From Owenia fusiformis (taxonomy: Eukaryota > Annelida > Polychaeta > Sabellida > Oweniidae): DNA of 64,000 nucleotides. This document shows, piece after piece, positions 1-10,435 of the stretch; positions within the stretch are counted from its first letter, which is position 1, and every line of letters begins with the position of its first letter. The position numbers and the translations under genes were made by a program. The notes below the pieces were generated by a model that ran no database searches, was not told the DNA's origin, and saw only the letters and a list, made by a program, of their open reading frames with translations. The stretch covers positions 18,396,822 to 18,460,821 of the forward strand of contig CAIIXF020000008.1 in NCBI GenBank assembly GCA_903813345.2. The letters are read 5' to 3'.

Positions 1-465
1 AGCACTTACAGCATAAAATCGAACTTCTGCAGTATCGACACCCTGATCTCATACCAAAAGAGAAAATGTAAGCAATTATTGAAAATTTGACTCTCATTTC
101 TATGAAACTGAGGTAAACTAAAAATGGACAGAGTGGGGCACTTTAAGCATAGAATCAGTTTTGATCAGTTTTGTCAAAATACATATGTAGCAGTATGGCC
201 TTCGTATTTTTCTAGTGTCATTTTCACTTGATTTTCTTGTTATAAAACTCATTTCTCTGAAACTGAGCGAAAATAAGAATGGACAGTGGAACACTTTCAG
301 CATAGAATTGTACCACTGCGCAGTATCATCACTATGATCTGATCCCAACATGAGCAAAAATCATTTTTATGAAACTTAATTCTATAAAACTGAGGTAAAA
401 TAAGAATAGGAAATGGATTCCATAGAATCATACCACTGCAGTATCAACACCCTGATATCATTGGT
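1..465. repeat. Degenerate ~140-bp tandem repeat
   Basis: Three to four diverged copies follow one another. Recurring landmarks are GCATAGAATC near 148, 300 and 420 (GCATAAAATC near 10), CAGTATC followed by CCTGATCTCAT-like text near 31, 321 and 437, and TGAAACTGAGG-like text near 103, 258 and 388. Spacing varies between 120 and 152 bp. No coding frame spans it. Confidence 0.6.
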
Positions 466-841
466 AGGAAGATCAAAGCACATCAAATGACAAGAATTTA
501 ATTAAATATTGATATATATGATTGACATGACGTGTGAACGCAGACCTGATTTGATTACTGTAAAAATATAGCACCTCTAACTATTGAATCCGTGTTCAAT
601 CTGTATATGTCGAGGGAATTGGTATATTTTCACTTGAATTATTATGACTTGCTCTTTCGAGTAAAATGGTAGTGATGTTCTATTTTTGATATTCCAGGGA
701 CTTGATTTTTCAAACATTTGTTGTGTGTGTCTTCAACATGCATTGCTAATCTGTTCTAGATCCAAGAATGATAGGCATATCTTTTTATGACCGCGATAGG
801 ACCGAGTTATCTTCGGGTATTGTATATGCAACCCGGGATAA
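466..841. other. Intergenic, no feature seen
   Basis: AT-rich sequence with no convincing reading frame, repeat or RNA gene. Confidence 0.5.
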
Positions 842-1286
842 GCAAGTTTAATTTATAAGTGAAATTAGATGTTCAGTAAGATTGATCTGTACCTTTTTGC
901 TAAAATCGAAAATGAAATTGTATCACAAAGCATCACGTTTGATTTCAAACAAGCAAGTTTAATTTATGAGTGAGATTAGATGTTCAGTAAGATTGATCTG
1001 TACCTTTTTGCTAAAATCGAAAATGAAATTGTATCACAAAGCATCACGTTTGATTTCAAACAAGCAAGTTTAATTTATGAGTGAGATTAGATGTTCAGTA
1101 AGATTGATCTGTACCTTTTTGCTAAAATCGAAAATGAAATTTTATCACAAAGCATCACGTTTGATTTCAAACAAGCAAGTTTAATTTATGAGTGAGATTA
1201 GATGTTCAGTAAGATTGATCTGTACCTTTTTGCTAAAATCGAAAATGAAATTGTATCACAAAGCATCACGTTTGCTTTCAAACGAG
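842..1286 (+). repeat. 111-bp tandem repeat, four copies
   Basis: Near-identical units start at 842, 953, 1064 and 1175, each opening with GCAAGTTTAATTTAT. Copies differ by a few substitutions only, so the array is young. The fourth copy diverges after about 1272. The 111-bp period is a multiple of three, but each unit carries an in-frame TAA just before its ATG, so a 67-codon frame opens only from the last copy (1188-1391). I do not call that frame a gene. Confidence 0.85.
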
Positions 1287-1289
1287 AAA

Positions 1290-2082
1290 CTTAAGCTGTA
1301 CATAGAGAAGTGCATTGAAATTAATGTTGAGGACTTTGTCTCATTTGTAAAACGTAAATGTCCATTAGAACACTCCAAGAGAAGGAAATGATACGCATCA
1401 TGGGAATGTAACGAAGTTCACTTAAGTATCGTTACTGCTTGCGTAATGACATTTTCAGTTGACGCCTGTCATCAAATGAAGACTGGACTTGCATTACCAT
1501 GTTAACCAAAGTAATGAGTCTTGCTTCCTTTGAAGTAGTACATTAAAGATGCGTTTCATGACTCTTAAAGGCCCGCTATACTTAATTTAGAAGAAAAAAA
1601 AGAAAAAATAATCATTGAAACATGTTACTCACACACTCGCTCAAATATGACACAAAGTTTGATTTGCTTTAATATTGAACCAAGAAAAAATAACTCACAT
1701 AGAAAAAACCATTTGAAGTTCAGAGATCATTAGTAGTGCATGCTCATGCTAAACAAAGTGCATGTTTTAAATTACTCTTGATTTAAGAGATGGCGGCACT
1801 TCTATAAAAATGAATAAATCGTGTAATACAAACAACTGCTCAATCTTTCAATGACATTGATAAAAAACTTGATATATAAAGCTTAACAGATCGAAAATAT
1901 TATTTGATAATCTATCGTAAGCTTTGATGTGGTCCGTTTGGGCTGTTGTTGGTGTCAAATGAACGATAGGGTTCTTATCAATACATTCTACATACCATAA
2001 AATTCGAATGGAAGTCTTTATTTTTCCCCAAAACATTAAAAATACGCAAAGTGGGAATTTAAGAACATATGTTCAAACTACT
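1290..2082. other. Intergenic, no feature seen
   Basis: AT-rich with no supported gene. Short frames on either strand lack splice context or recognisable composition. Confidence 0.5.
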
Positions 2083-2539
2083 TTAAATAGAGCGCCTAAC
2101 AAGCAAAGCTAGGAGCTTAACTGTAACCTCGAAGTCGTGAGACCAGGGGCCGTGAATTCGTACGTTCCAGAATCCAATCCGGATATAATTTTTTCATGGT
2201 AATGATGCATTGTGGGATTAATCCTAGAATCGGATAACTCACACGATCCTGGGATTAATCTAAATCTAAATCCTCCTTTTGAGGTGGATTGCTTTTGGGA
2301 TACATTTTATCCGAATTCCAATGCAAAATGGATAAATCTTGGGGATTCCCCCTCATAACCGTCGGATCGTACGAATTCACCAAATATTTATCGGATTTGT
2401 AATCCAAGATTTGTCCCAAAAGATAAAATGTATCTGGATTGGATTGGGGATCCTACGAATTCCCGACCCCGGGTCTCGAACTCACGACCTCGTGGTTACA
2501 GTATAGCTCCTAGTTTTGCTTGCTAAGCGCTCTATTTAA
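2083..2539. mobile_element. Fold-back element with tRNA-like arms
   Basis: The ends are inverted copies: TTAAATAGAGCGC at 2083 and its complement ending at 2539. The arms extend about 65 bp and include, in the right arm read on the minus strand, a B-box-like GTCGTGAGTTCGAGACC. The interior is also partly palindromic: the ACATTTTATCC-type and GTACGAATTC-type motifs recur in inverted orientation. This fits a MITE or two head-to-head tRNA-derived SINEs. TTAA at each end may be the target duplication or part of the inverted repeat. Confidence 0.65.
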
Positions 2540-3300
2540 GCTCTCTGTATTTATTCATTTATCTAAGTCAGGAACCATGAGCTCGAGTATGTAATATGCA
2601 GCGTTAAAGTCTAATCAAACCTGCTCATTTGCTTCATTCTTCAACAGAGACTGACATGCAGGTAAGTAGATTTGTGTCGTTCACCTGGTCATTAGCGAAC
2701 TTTACATTCTGATCATTAATCTTAGCAATGTTTGTTTTGACAGGAGGATTGATGTAAGCGTTTACTTTAGTATTCACTTTCACTTTCTTATTCTATGGCA
2801 TGACGGTGGATCTCGTGCTTGCAAAGATACGGGTATTGAATTACAGATATAATGGCAATTTGTAGACACTTTTGCATGACAATTATGATATTACCATCTG
2901 CAAATTTAGTTTGAACTAAATATATGCGGAAGCTTTCTGATATCTAATACACCCAACATCAATAGTTAATTAATGTAATGTCACTGAAGTTGTACATTGG
3001 TGTATGCATGCAAAGAGCAAAGCCATATGATAAAAACATACGATTAAACCGGAATACAGATCAATCGCTTTCATCCGGGAAGGAAAGATGATCAAGCACG
3101 TACGACGTCATTTGCTTTAAAAGGAATCCCCATTAAGTAACATACATCCTTTGTTATATTTCAACGTAGTTAGTTTGAAAAACATAATCATATCCAATTA
3201 TTAAATTGTGTGTCCCTAAGGTATCAGTATATAAAATTTGAACCAAAACTAATAACCGGTATTTGAATTATCAAAGATTACATTCATACAGAGAAATGAA
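2540..3300. other. Intergenic with an isolated splice-like motif
   Basis: No gene is supported. A pyrimidine-rich acceptor (CTTCATTCTTCAACAG ending at 2647) is followed 14 bases later by CAG|GTAAGT (donor at 2662), which could be a chance match or a micro-exon. Confidence 0.4.
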
Positions 3301-3362
3301 CGAACGGACAGCTCCTCTGAATCGAATCCCCGTGAACTCCTTTCGGTGGGATGAGTAATAAT
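3301..3362 (+). mobile_element. Degenerate end of the GGAC-tailed element family
   Basis: The stretch GAACGGACAGCTCC...GAACTCCTTTCGGTGGGATGAGTAATAA is a diverged match to the terminus seen at 9100-9170 and, inverted, at 54545-54600, where a GGAC-rich run leads into GAACTTCGTTCGATGGGATA. Only the end is recognisable here. Confidence 0.4.
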
Positions 3363-3706
3363 TGACCATCATATATACTTAATCACTTTTTATAGCTTCA
3401 TTAAATGCATATTGCGTAGTTTTATATACTATTTATTGAACATAACAATGCATTATAATCATTATTACTTGAGATGTATCTATCAATACGTGCGGATGAA
3501 AGAATCGATAGTATTAATGTATAGCGACCTATTCTTCAACTCTGCCAATACTAAATGTCAAGATGTCATGCAGTCGTCAGAACCATCATTTCATCTCATT
3601 TTTCAAACAGATCTAAGCCTAAAATAGCCTTTAATAAATTATAACTAACGCAATTATGTATACCAAACCAACACGTAAAGTGAGAACTGAAATTAAGACC
3701 AACATA

Positions 3707-3826
3707 CACATATTTGTGCAAGAATTTGCGAATCTAGTGAAAAAGACTAATCTTGCGCCAAGCAAAATACACATATTTGTGCAAGACATTGAGAATCACA
3801 AGTGAAGAAGACAGTCTTGCGCCAAG
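3707..3826. repeat. 62-bp tandem pair
   Basis: Two copies begin ACACATATTTGTGCAAGA (3707 and 3769) and end CTTGCGCCAAG. They differ by scattered substitutions and small indels. Confidence 0.7.
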
Positions 3827-5047
3827 TCATCCTTTAAGATCGGGCTTCACTGCTATAGCCATCTTGGATTATCAAGGTATGACTGGTAGGCGAGTATGGC
3901 TATAGCATTTATGGGAAGAATTAAAATACCCTTGGACCAAGGATGGCACCAAGTCACTGGTTAAACCATCTCCCACCACCACTCGCTCCAATCAGAAGGT
4001 GTAGAACTATATACGTACAAGTGTCAAAAGGGAAAGATAGGACCATCAAGTTTTGCAAAACACAGTACACAAAAACATGAAAAGAAAAATATCCATTGAT
4101 GCAATGTTGAAATTCTTTAAAACATTGTTTTATTCGTTAAACAACTAAATTGACGTGCATATCAATATCACAATATGTGCATTAACAGTCATCTCATAAT
4201 TAATGTTTGAGTTTTAGAGAGATTCAACCATCACTTTTTGATAAATCATGAAAGTGTGACTATTGCAAGCGTTTAACATTGAAGTGAATGGCAGTTTGGC
4301 CCAAACCAAAACAAATAATGCCAGTAGTGACATCTATTTATTCAGCTAATTAGAAACTACCTTATTGCATAGAAATAACAACAACAATAACAAGTGAATA
4401 TTGATATATTTCAAGAGCATCGTGTAGATCTGTGTATTCTCTTACATAAACCTTGCATCCTTATCATTATGGTGTACGATGTATATAATTAGTAGTGTTA
4501 TTACCATGTGATACATTTTCAAAACAAGGTTTGAATTTCCATACTTTCGATAAAACCCTTCTAATATCAGATATGGGGAAGACCTATAACATAAACAGGA
4601 TATTAAAGAAGCGCGGGGAACGGGCACTTTGCCTCTATTTGTTCTTGCTCTAAAGAAAATAACACTTTTTGCATCCTTAGCATAAAAGCAATAGCAGAGA
4701 AACAGATTATATTAAATAATAGATATTGGTGCAGCGGAATGTGTAATTAATTCGAACCATTTATAGTTTATCCATAAAGGAATAATGATTGCTTTCCATG
4801 CCATTATGATGTCACTTACCCAAATAACCCAGAGAATATACGCCAGTGAAGGCACGTTAGAGAAATTGTTTAGTAAACAGCGATTTAAAGTGGCAGTAAT
4901 CAGAATATGTTATTCATGTAAATGTATCTTTATTTCAAAAACATTCACACCTGTATTGATGATTCCCGGGTATTTGTTATGCACGAAAAATGTTTGTTTT
5001 GACTATATGTGTGTCGCTGACTACATGTTCAATAAGGTTAAAGCAAT
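3827..5047. other. Intergenic, no feature seen
   Basis: No supported gene. A plus-strand frame running into the minisatellite (4785-5081) has no splice or family support. Confidence 0.45.
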
Positions 5048-5587
5048 GATCCATGAAAGTATACCCAAGATTGCACGATGATCCATGAAAGTATACCCAA
5101 GATTGCACAATGATCCATGAAAGTATACCCAAGATTGCACAATGATCCATGAAAGTATACCCACGATTGCACAATGATCCATGAAAGTATACCCAAGATT
5201 GCACAATGATCCATGAAAGTATACCCACGATTGCACAATGATCCATGAAAGTATACCCAAGATTGCACAATGATCCATGAAAGTATAACCAAGATTGCAC
5301 AATGATCCATGAAAGTATACCCAAGATTGCACAATGATCCATGAAAGTATACCCACGATTGCACAATGATCCATGAAAGTATACCCAAGATTACACAATG
5401 ATCCATGAAAGTATACCCACGATTGCACAATGATCCATGAAAGTATACCCAAGATTGCACAATGATCCATGAAAGTATACCCAAGATTGCACAATGATCC
5501 ATGAAAGTATACCCACGATTGCACAATGATCCATGAAAGTATACCCAAGATTGCACAATGATCCATGAAAGTATACCCAAGATTGCA
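5048..5587. repeat. 32-bp minisatellite, about 17 copies
   Basis: The unit begins GATCCATGAAAGTATACCC and ends GATTGCACAAT. Copies are almost identical. The main variant is AAG versus ACG after the CCC, plus one TAACC copy and one TTACAC copy. Because 32 is not a multiple of three and the minus strand has no stop in any phase, all three minus frames are open and encode the same 32-residue cycle. These are repeat shadows, not genes. Confidence 0.95.
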
Positions 5588-7490
5588 AAAGATTTTATAT
5601 TAACTGCATTGCAATATGATGCTGGTGTTGCTTTTGGTGCATTTAGATTTTTCAAAAAGATTTCTCAATTTTGTGTTGATTATCTGAGAACCTCTAGTAG
5701 CTTTATCATTTAACTAGAATACCCAAGTGTCCATTTCAGTCTCAAAGAAATGTTATTATGGAAGAGTTTCTGGTATATCTTCGACATCAGTTAAAATTAC
5801 ATCTTATTGACTAAGTTTTATACATCATTTAAAGCCGTAAGGTTCCATAGGCAATTTTGTGCCATTGTCCTCCTATGAATAGCTGAGAGGTTCTTCATAT
5901 ATTCCAAGGAATATCTCATCAGTTGCATATACTCGTGGTATTTACTGATTAAGCTCACAAACGTTATTAAAAACTGAACCCGCAATTGAAGATAATATTT
6001 TCTATGCAGCTAATACAATATATTCAAGGGAAGAGACGTTTTAACCTTTTATCTACATTCTTATTAAAATAATTAGATTGACACTTCGAGAAATGTGACT
6101 GATTGCCAATAAAGATAAAGTTTTCAAACAATATAGACATCTGATGTCAAATATAAATGGCATATATTTCCAACATAATTAAATAAGGATTTATGGAGAA
6201 TATTGGGATAATGTAACACTCGTGGATTCAGATTTTATTATGATTTAGTTACTCAATAATAAAACACCAGCTATATAATCCTGCAGTGTATTTGGAGCTT
6301 TAATAAATCAATAGGTCTAGGTAAAGTAGAACTTTAAATAAATCCTATATAGCATTTATATTTGTATTTCTATATTCTCATCGTGTCAAAGTGGTGTGTC
6401 AAAGTGATCGTATACAATCGTGCAAATTTATTAATAGTACAATAACGTCATTTCGAAGGGCAATATAGTGGAATTTTGGACCAATGGCCACTATGACGTC
6501 AGATATTGCTCAGGTCGATATAATAAAATGAATGCCTTCTAAACTAGCACCAAAACCCCTAGAATTGGTCCGGCAAGGTGGTAATAATATGAAATATGAT
6601 AGGCTTATGTTTAATGGATTATCTGAGGAAATACTTCACTAATTTACTTTTCAATTAATGTTATATCACTTTAAGTAATGGCATCTTTTGAAGAGGCGTA
6701 TTCCCTAGACCATCTTAAGTAAAATGAATCGGATGGAATATCTTATTTGAATATAGTTTTACTGTCAAATATTATCGTTACTTACTTTACCTAAAATCAA
6801 ATACCCATTTGGCACAAATATTACGTGATGCAAGAATATCAAGACATTTTAGATGTAGCACGTGGCATGTATTATGTCTGATAGCAATTCAACTGAAATT
6901 TGACATCGACGGGAGACCATCTTAAATACTTGTATGATGAAAGACCACGTGTGAATACTATTATTTTGATATAGCAGCGATAATGTAGTTATAGTTAATC
7001 AAAATCTGATATGTTTATTATTGTTAAACATGTTATACGTACGGATTAAGTTCGTAATATATAAATTGATTGGAAACTGGAGTATAATCGTATTAGATGA
7101 GAAGTAGCATAGCATAACGGTGTCCCCATTCATCTCATGTTCATGATATCACAAAGCCTAAAACCTCATTGTCTGTATGATCATCTCTATCAACATAAAA
7201 GGTTGCGTCGTTTTTGTAAAAAAATGCATGGATACTAACTTAGCTCGACGTTTATGAAATCAATTTGTTTGCCTGAAGCGCAGACTCTGTGCAATCTGCT
7301 TATTTTAGTCAGAGATATGTCTCCTAAATTAACTGGTAATTCAAACCTGTCGTATTATATCAATAGAATGGTTGAATATCTACAAGAGATTTTCGGAAGG
7401 TTAATCTTGTCCTTGACTAGGTAAATCTCTCATTTATTGCTGGCTTACCTCCTTTCTCTTACTTAATATTGTTTAATAGGTAAATCTTTA
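5588..7490. other. Intergenic, no feature seen
   Basis: AT-rich sequence without supported gene, RNA or repeat. Confidence 0.5.
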
Positions 7491-8350
7491 ATTACAACCA
7501 GAACAACGGCAACGCCAAAGCGTAGCGAATCCCATCGAACAGAAATGGCTGGCATTTTTACAAACGAATAGCAAATATCATAAAACAACACACCAGAAAG
7601 GCCACCATTTTCAAAATGGTTGCTCACTAGCCAAGTTGTCATCAGAAGAAATAATATACTTTTAAGTAGCCACCTCTAAAATTTTTGAAAAATCGCACAC
7701 GTACTTGTAAAATAACACACATAAAAATGGTGGCCATTTTTCAAAATGGCTGAGTACTCCCCAAAGTTTTATTAGACAATGTGCCATGCTTAAAGTATTC
7801 ACATATCAAATATGAACAAAATCGCTCCACTACTTTTCGAGTTATAGTAAAATACGTTAAAATGGCGGCCATTTTTCAAAATGGCCACCTTCTACCAAAA
7901 GTGTCATTAGAAATAGACAGTGTGCCATGCTTATAGTATTCACATACCAAATATGAACAAAATTGCTCCACTACTTTTTGAGTTATAGTAAAATACGTTA
8001 GAATGGCAGCCATTTTTCAAATTTTTTTTCAAAATGGCCGCCTTCTTCCAAAAGTGTCATTAAGGACAGTGTGCCATGCTTATAGTATTCACATACCAAA
8101 TATGAACAAAATCGCTCCACTACTTTTCGAGTTATAGTAAAATATGTTAAAATGGTGGCCATTTTTCAATTTTTTTTCAAAATGGCCGCCTTCTACCAAA
8201 AGTGTCATAGGACAGTGTGCCATGCTTATAGTATTCACATACCAAATATGAACAAAATCGAACCACTACTTTTCCAGTTATAGTAAAAGACGTTAAAATA
8301 GCGGCCATTTTTCAAAATGGCCGCCTTCTACCAAAAATGTCTTTAGACAG

Positions 8351-8654
8351 CAAGGAGGATTGGCTCCCAGAGTGCAACATCGATATTCTGTCCCATATAT
8401 GGGCATGTCGTGATACAAAATTCGAATTCAAACAGCCACCATTTTGTTCACTTCAGCATTTGAATCGTGAATTTTGGTCTTGTTTCCGAACGAAATATTC
8501 TAAAACTCAGGAGAAATGATCGAGGCATTGGTTCGAATCTTTGGACTGTTTATTTTGAATTTATAGTTGGTTATAATTTCAGAAAATAACGACATTTCGA
8601 CGATTTCATTGTTGGAAAATATCGAGTTTCGATCCTGGGAGCCAATCCTCCTTG
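8351..8654. mobile_element. Nested 304-bp MITE, 20-bp perfect TIR
   Basis: Terminal inverted repeats CAAGGAGGATTGGCTCCCAG (8351-8370) and its exact complement (8635-8654) are directly flanked by the 9-bp duplication TTTAGACAG (8342-8350 and 8655-8663). Removing the insert restores the host repeat unit (…GTCTTTAGACAGTGTGC…) seen in its neighbours. A 9-bp target duplication suggests a Mutator-like or Merlin-like transposase source. The two short frames crossing it are not genes. Confidence 0.9.
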
Positions 8655-9034
8655 TTTAGACAGTGTGCAATGCTTATAGAATTCACATACCAAATATGAA
8701 CAAAATCGCTCCACTATTTTTTGAGTTACAGAAAAAATCGTAAAATGACGAGTAAAGGCCGCCATTTTTCAAGATGGCTGCCATGTGCTTCTTTAATATC
8801 TACATTTGTAGCATTATTAATGTCCTTTATAATTTTTTTACATTTAAAACATATTGCTATTACAGTTTTACATATTACACCTAAATTACTGTAAAATCGG
8901 CACTAAAATGGCCGCCATTTTGAAATGAGCGGCCATTGTGAAAATCGGCTTTCGAGCAGAACTTCTACCCCCATAGGGTATATGTGTACAAAATATGAAC
9001 AAAATCGGGCCAACGGTATTTGAGTTATTGCCCG

Positions 9035-9127
9035 GACGGACGGACGGACGTATGTACGGACGGACGGACGTACGTACGTACGGACGGACGGACGGACGGA
9101 CGTACATACGGACGGACGGACGGACGG
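9035..9127 (+). repeat. GGAC/GTAC simple-repeat tail
   Basis: A run of GGAC with interspersed GTAC and TATGTAC steps forms the tail of the composite element. Both strands are open through it, which explains overlapping Arg/Pro- and Gly/Arg-rich frames that should not be called genes. Confidence 0.9.
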
Positions 9128-9170
9128 AGGCGTTCCCTATATCCCTCCGAACTTCGTTCGATGGGATAAT

Positions 9171-10037
9171 AATATTTCTACTTTTAAATTGAAAATATTG
9201 TAACGTTAAGACTTCAACTAATCTAGTTATGGTAGTGACGTCAACCTGTATTAATCTAGTTACAGGTGGATTGAAATGCCATAGTTAAAGGGATCATATG
9301 GCTGGTATGTCATGTGTTGTGTAATGCACATTAGAGGGGACAAAATACACTTCATTTGCTGCAAGTATTAGTCAAATTGAGATGTTACATGCCATAATCA
9401 AAGCCCACATGTCGCATGCTTAAATACAATAAAGTTTTGAATAAGTGGAAAAATCATGATCGATTAGAAAAAATGGAAACAGTATCATGCTATTTAGATA
9501 TTAGAATAGTTGTATATTATCTGACACTTAAAAACTACACGCATAAATAATAGACGAGAATCCATGTATACGACTAGAGAATATACAAAGATTGTAATCA
9601 TTATTTTTGTAAATCCGTTTTTCAAAAGTTGACTATGAACAAACTTCCGTATTTGGCTTGTTTTTGGAAATTTGAGACCAGTGTCATTGAACGAGATGTT
9701 ATCCAAGCTTATTGGACAAATTGATTGTTCACAAGGGTAATGATCGGTTAAGAAGCAGTTCCATTGGTTGATTTATTTAGCCATGGGGATAGCACATTTT
9801 ATCGAAACATGGCCGCCTCTTTGAGGCTGTACAAGAGAATTTTGTAGATGTGTCAAGCTGAAATTGTTGATTTGCCTATGTGTGTTCAGCATAAGTGCCA
9901 AAAGGCGGTAAGACTGAAGAGTCCTCAAAACACAGCAATAAAAGGAAGGGAGCAAATGTCAGCAATTGTTACCTCGATGACTGAAATATCCGCACATAAG
10001 GCAGCGAAAGAATTTCTTATTGTCCATTTGAATTGTG
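9171..10037. other. Intergenic, no feature seen
   Basis: No supported gene or repeat beyond a short direct repeat of AATCTAGTTA near 9220 and 9254. Confidence 0.45.
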
Positions 10038-10435
10038 TCCTCGCTCTACAAGTTTTCAGATGTTCTAATCTGACTTTGGATTAAAGATTTCACCTTGTCA
10101 AGGTAAAAAGGGTCAAAGAGGTATTTTTTCAATTTGCCTCAAATTCACAATTTTTTCAAAATCATCTACAAGTTCTTGAAAGTTCAAATCTGACTTTAGA
10201 TTTAAGATTTGACATTAAATTACCTTCTCAAGGTCTAAAAAGGTCCTTTTCAATTTGCTTCAAATTCACCAATTTTTCCAAATCATCTTCACGTTCTTGA
10301 AAGTTCAAATCCGACTTAATATTTAAGATTTCACTTTCAATGTCACCTTTAAGGACCTTCTCAGAGTCAAAAAGCCTTCAATGGCCTTTTCAGGGTAAAA
10401 AAGATATTTTTCAATTTGCTTCAAATTGACCAATT
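10038..10435. repeat. ~125-bp degenerate tandem repeat, three copies
   Basis: Each copy runs from a TCTACAAGTTCTTGAAAG-like start (10038, 10166, 10286), through GATTTAAGATTT, to TTTTTCAATTTGCTTCAAAT. The copies are clearly diverged. Confidence 0.75.

Larger units (their letters stand above)
7491..9170 (+). mobile_element. Composite non-autonomous element with GGAC-rich tail
   Basis: The left part (TACAACCAGAACAACGGCAA, then CGTAGCGAATCCCATCGAAC) matches, inverted, the right side of the element at 54545-55414. The middle consists of about six units of 135-150 bp, each with a palindromic AATGGCGGCCATTTTTCAAA core and a block reading ATATGAACAAAATCGCTCCA. The right end is a (GGAC)n run at 9035-9127 followed by CGAACTTCGTTCGATGGGATA. 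TCCCATCGAAC near the left and GTTCGATGGGA at the right form a short inverted repeat. No transposase is visible, so it is probably mobilised in trans. A second MITE is nested at 8351-8654. Confidence 0.7.

Noticed and set aside
5048-5587. CRISPR array
   Set aside because: Repeats are contiguous without unique spacers, and the window is eukaryotic.
5021-5655. Long overlapping minus-strand frames
   Set aside because: All are cyclic permutations of one 32-residue repeat from the 32-bp minisatellite; no start context, splice sites or non-repeat coding sequence.
8337-8765. Two short frames near the composite element
   Set aside because: They lie within and across the nested 304-bp MITE and have no protein-like support.
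8886-9192. Overlapping frames on both strands rich in Arg/Pro/Val or Gly/Arg/Thr
   Set aside because: Products of the GGAC simple repeat in the composite element.
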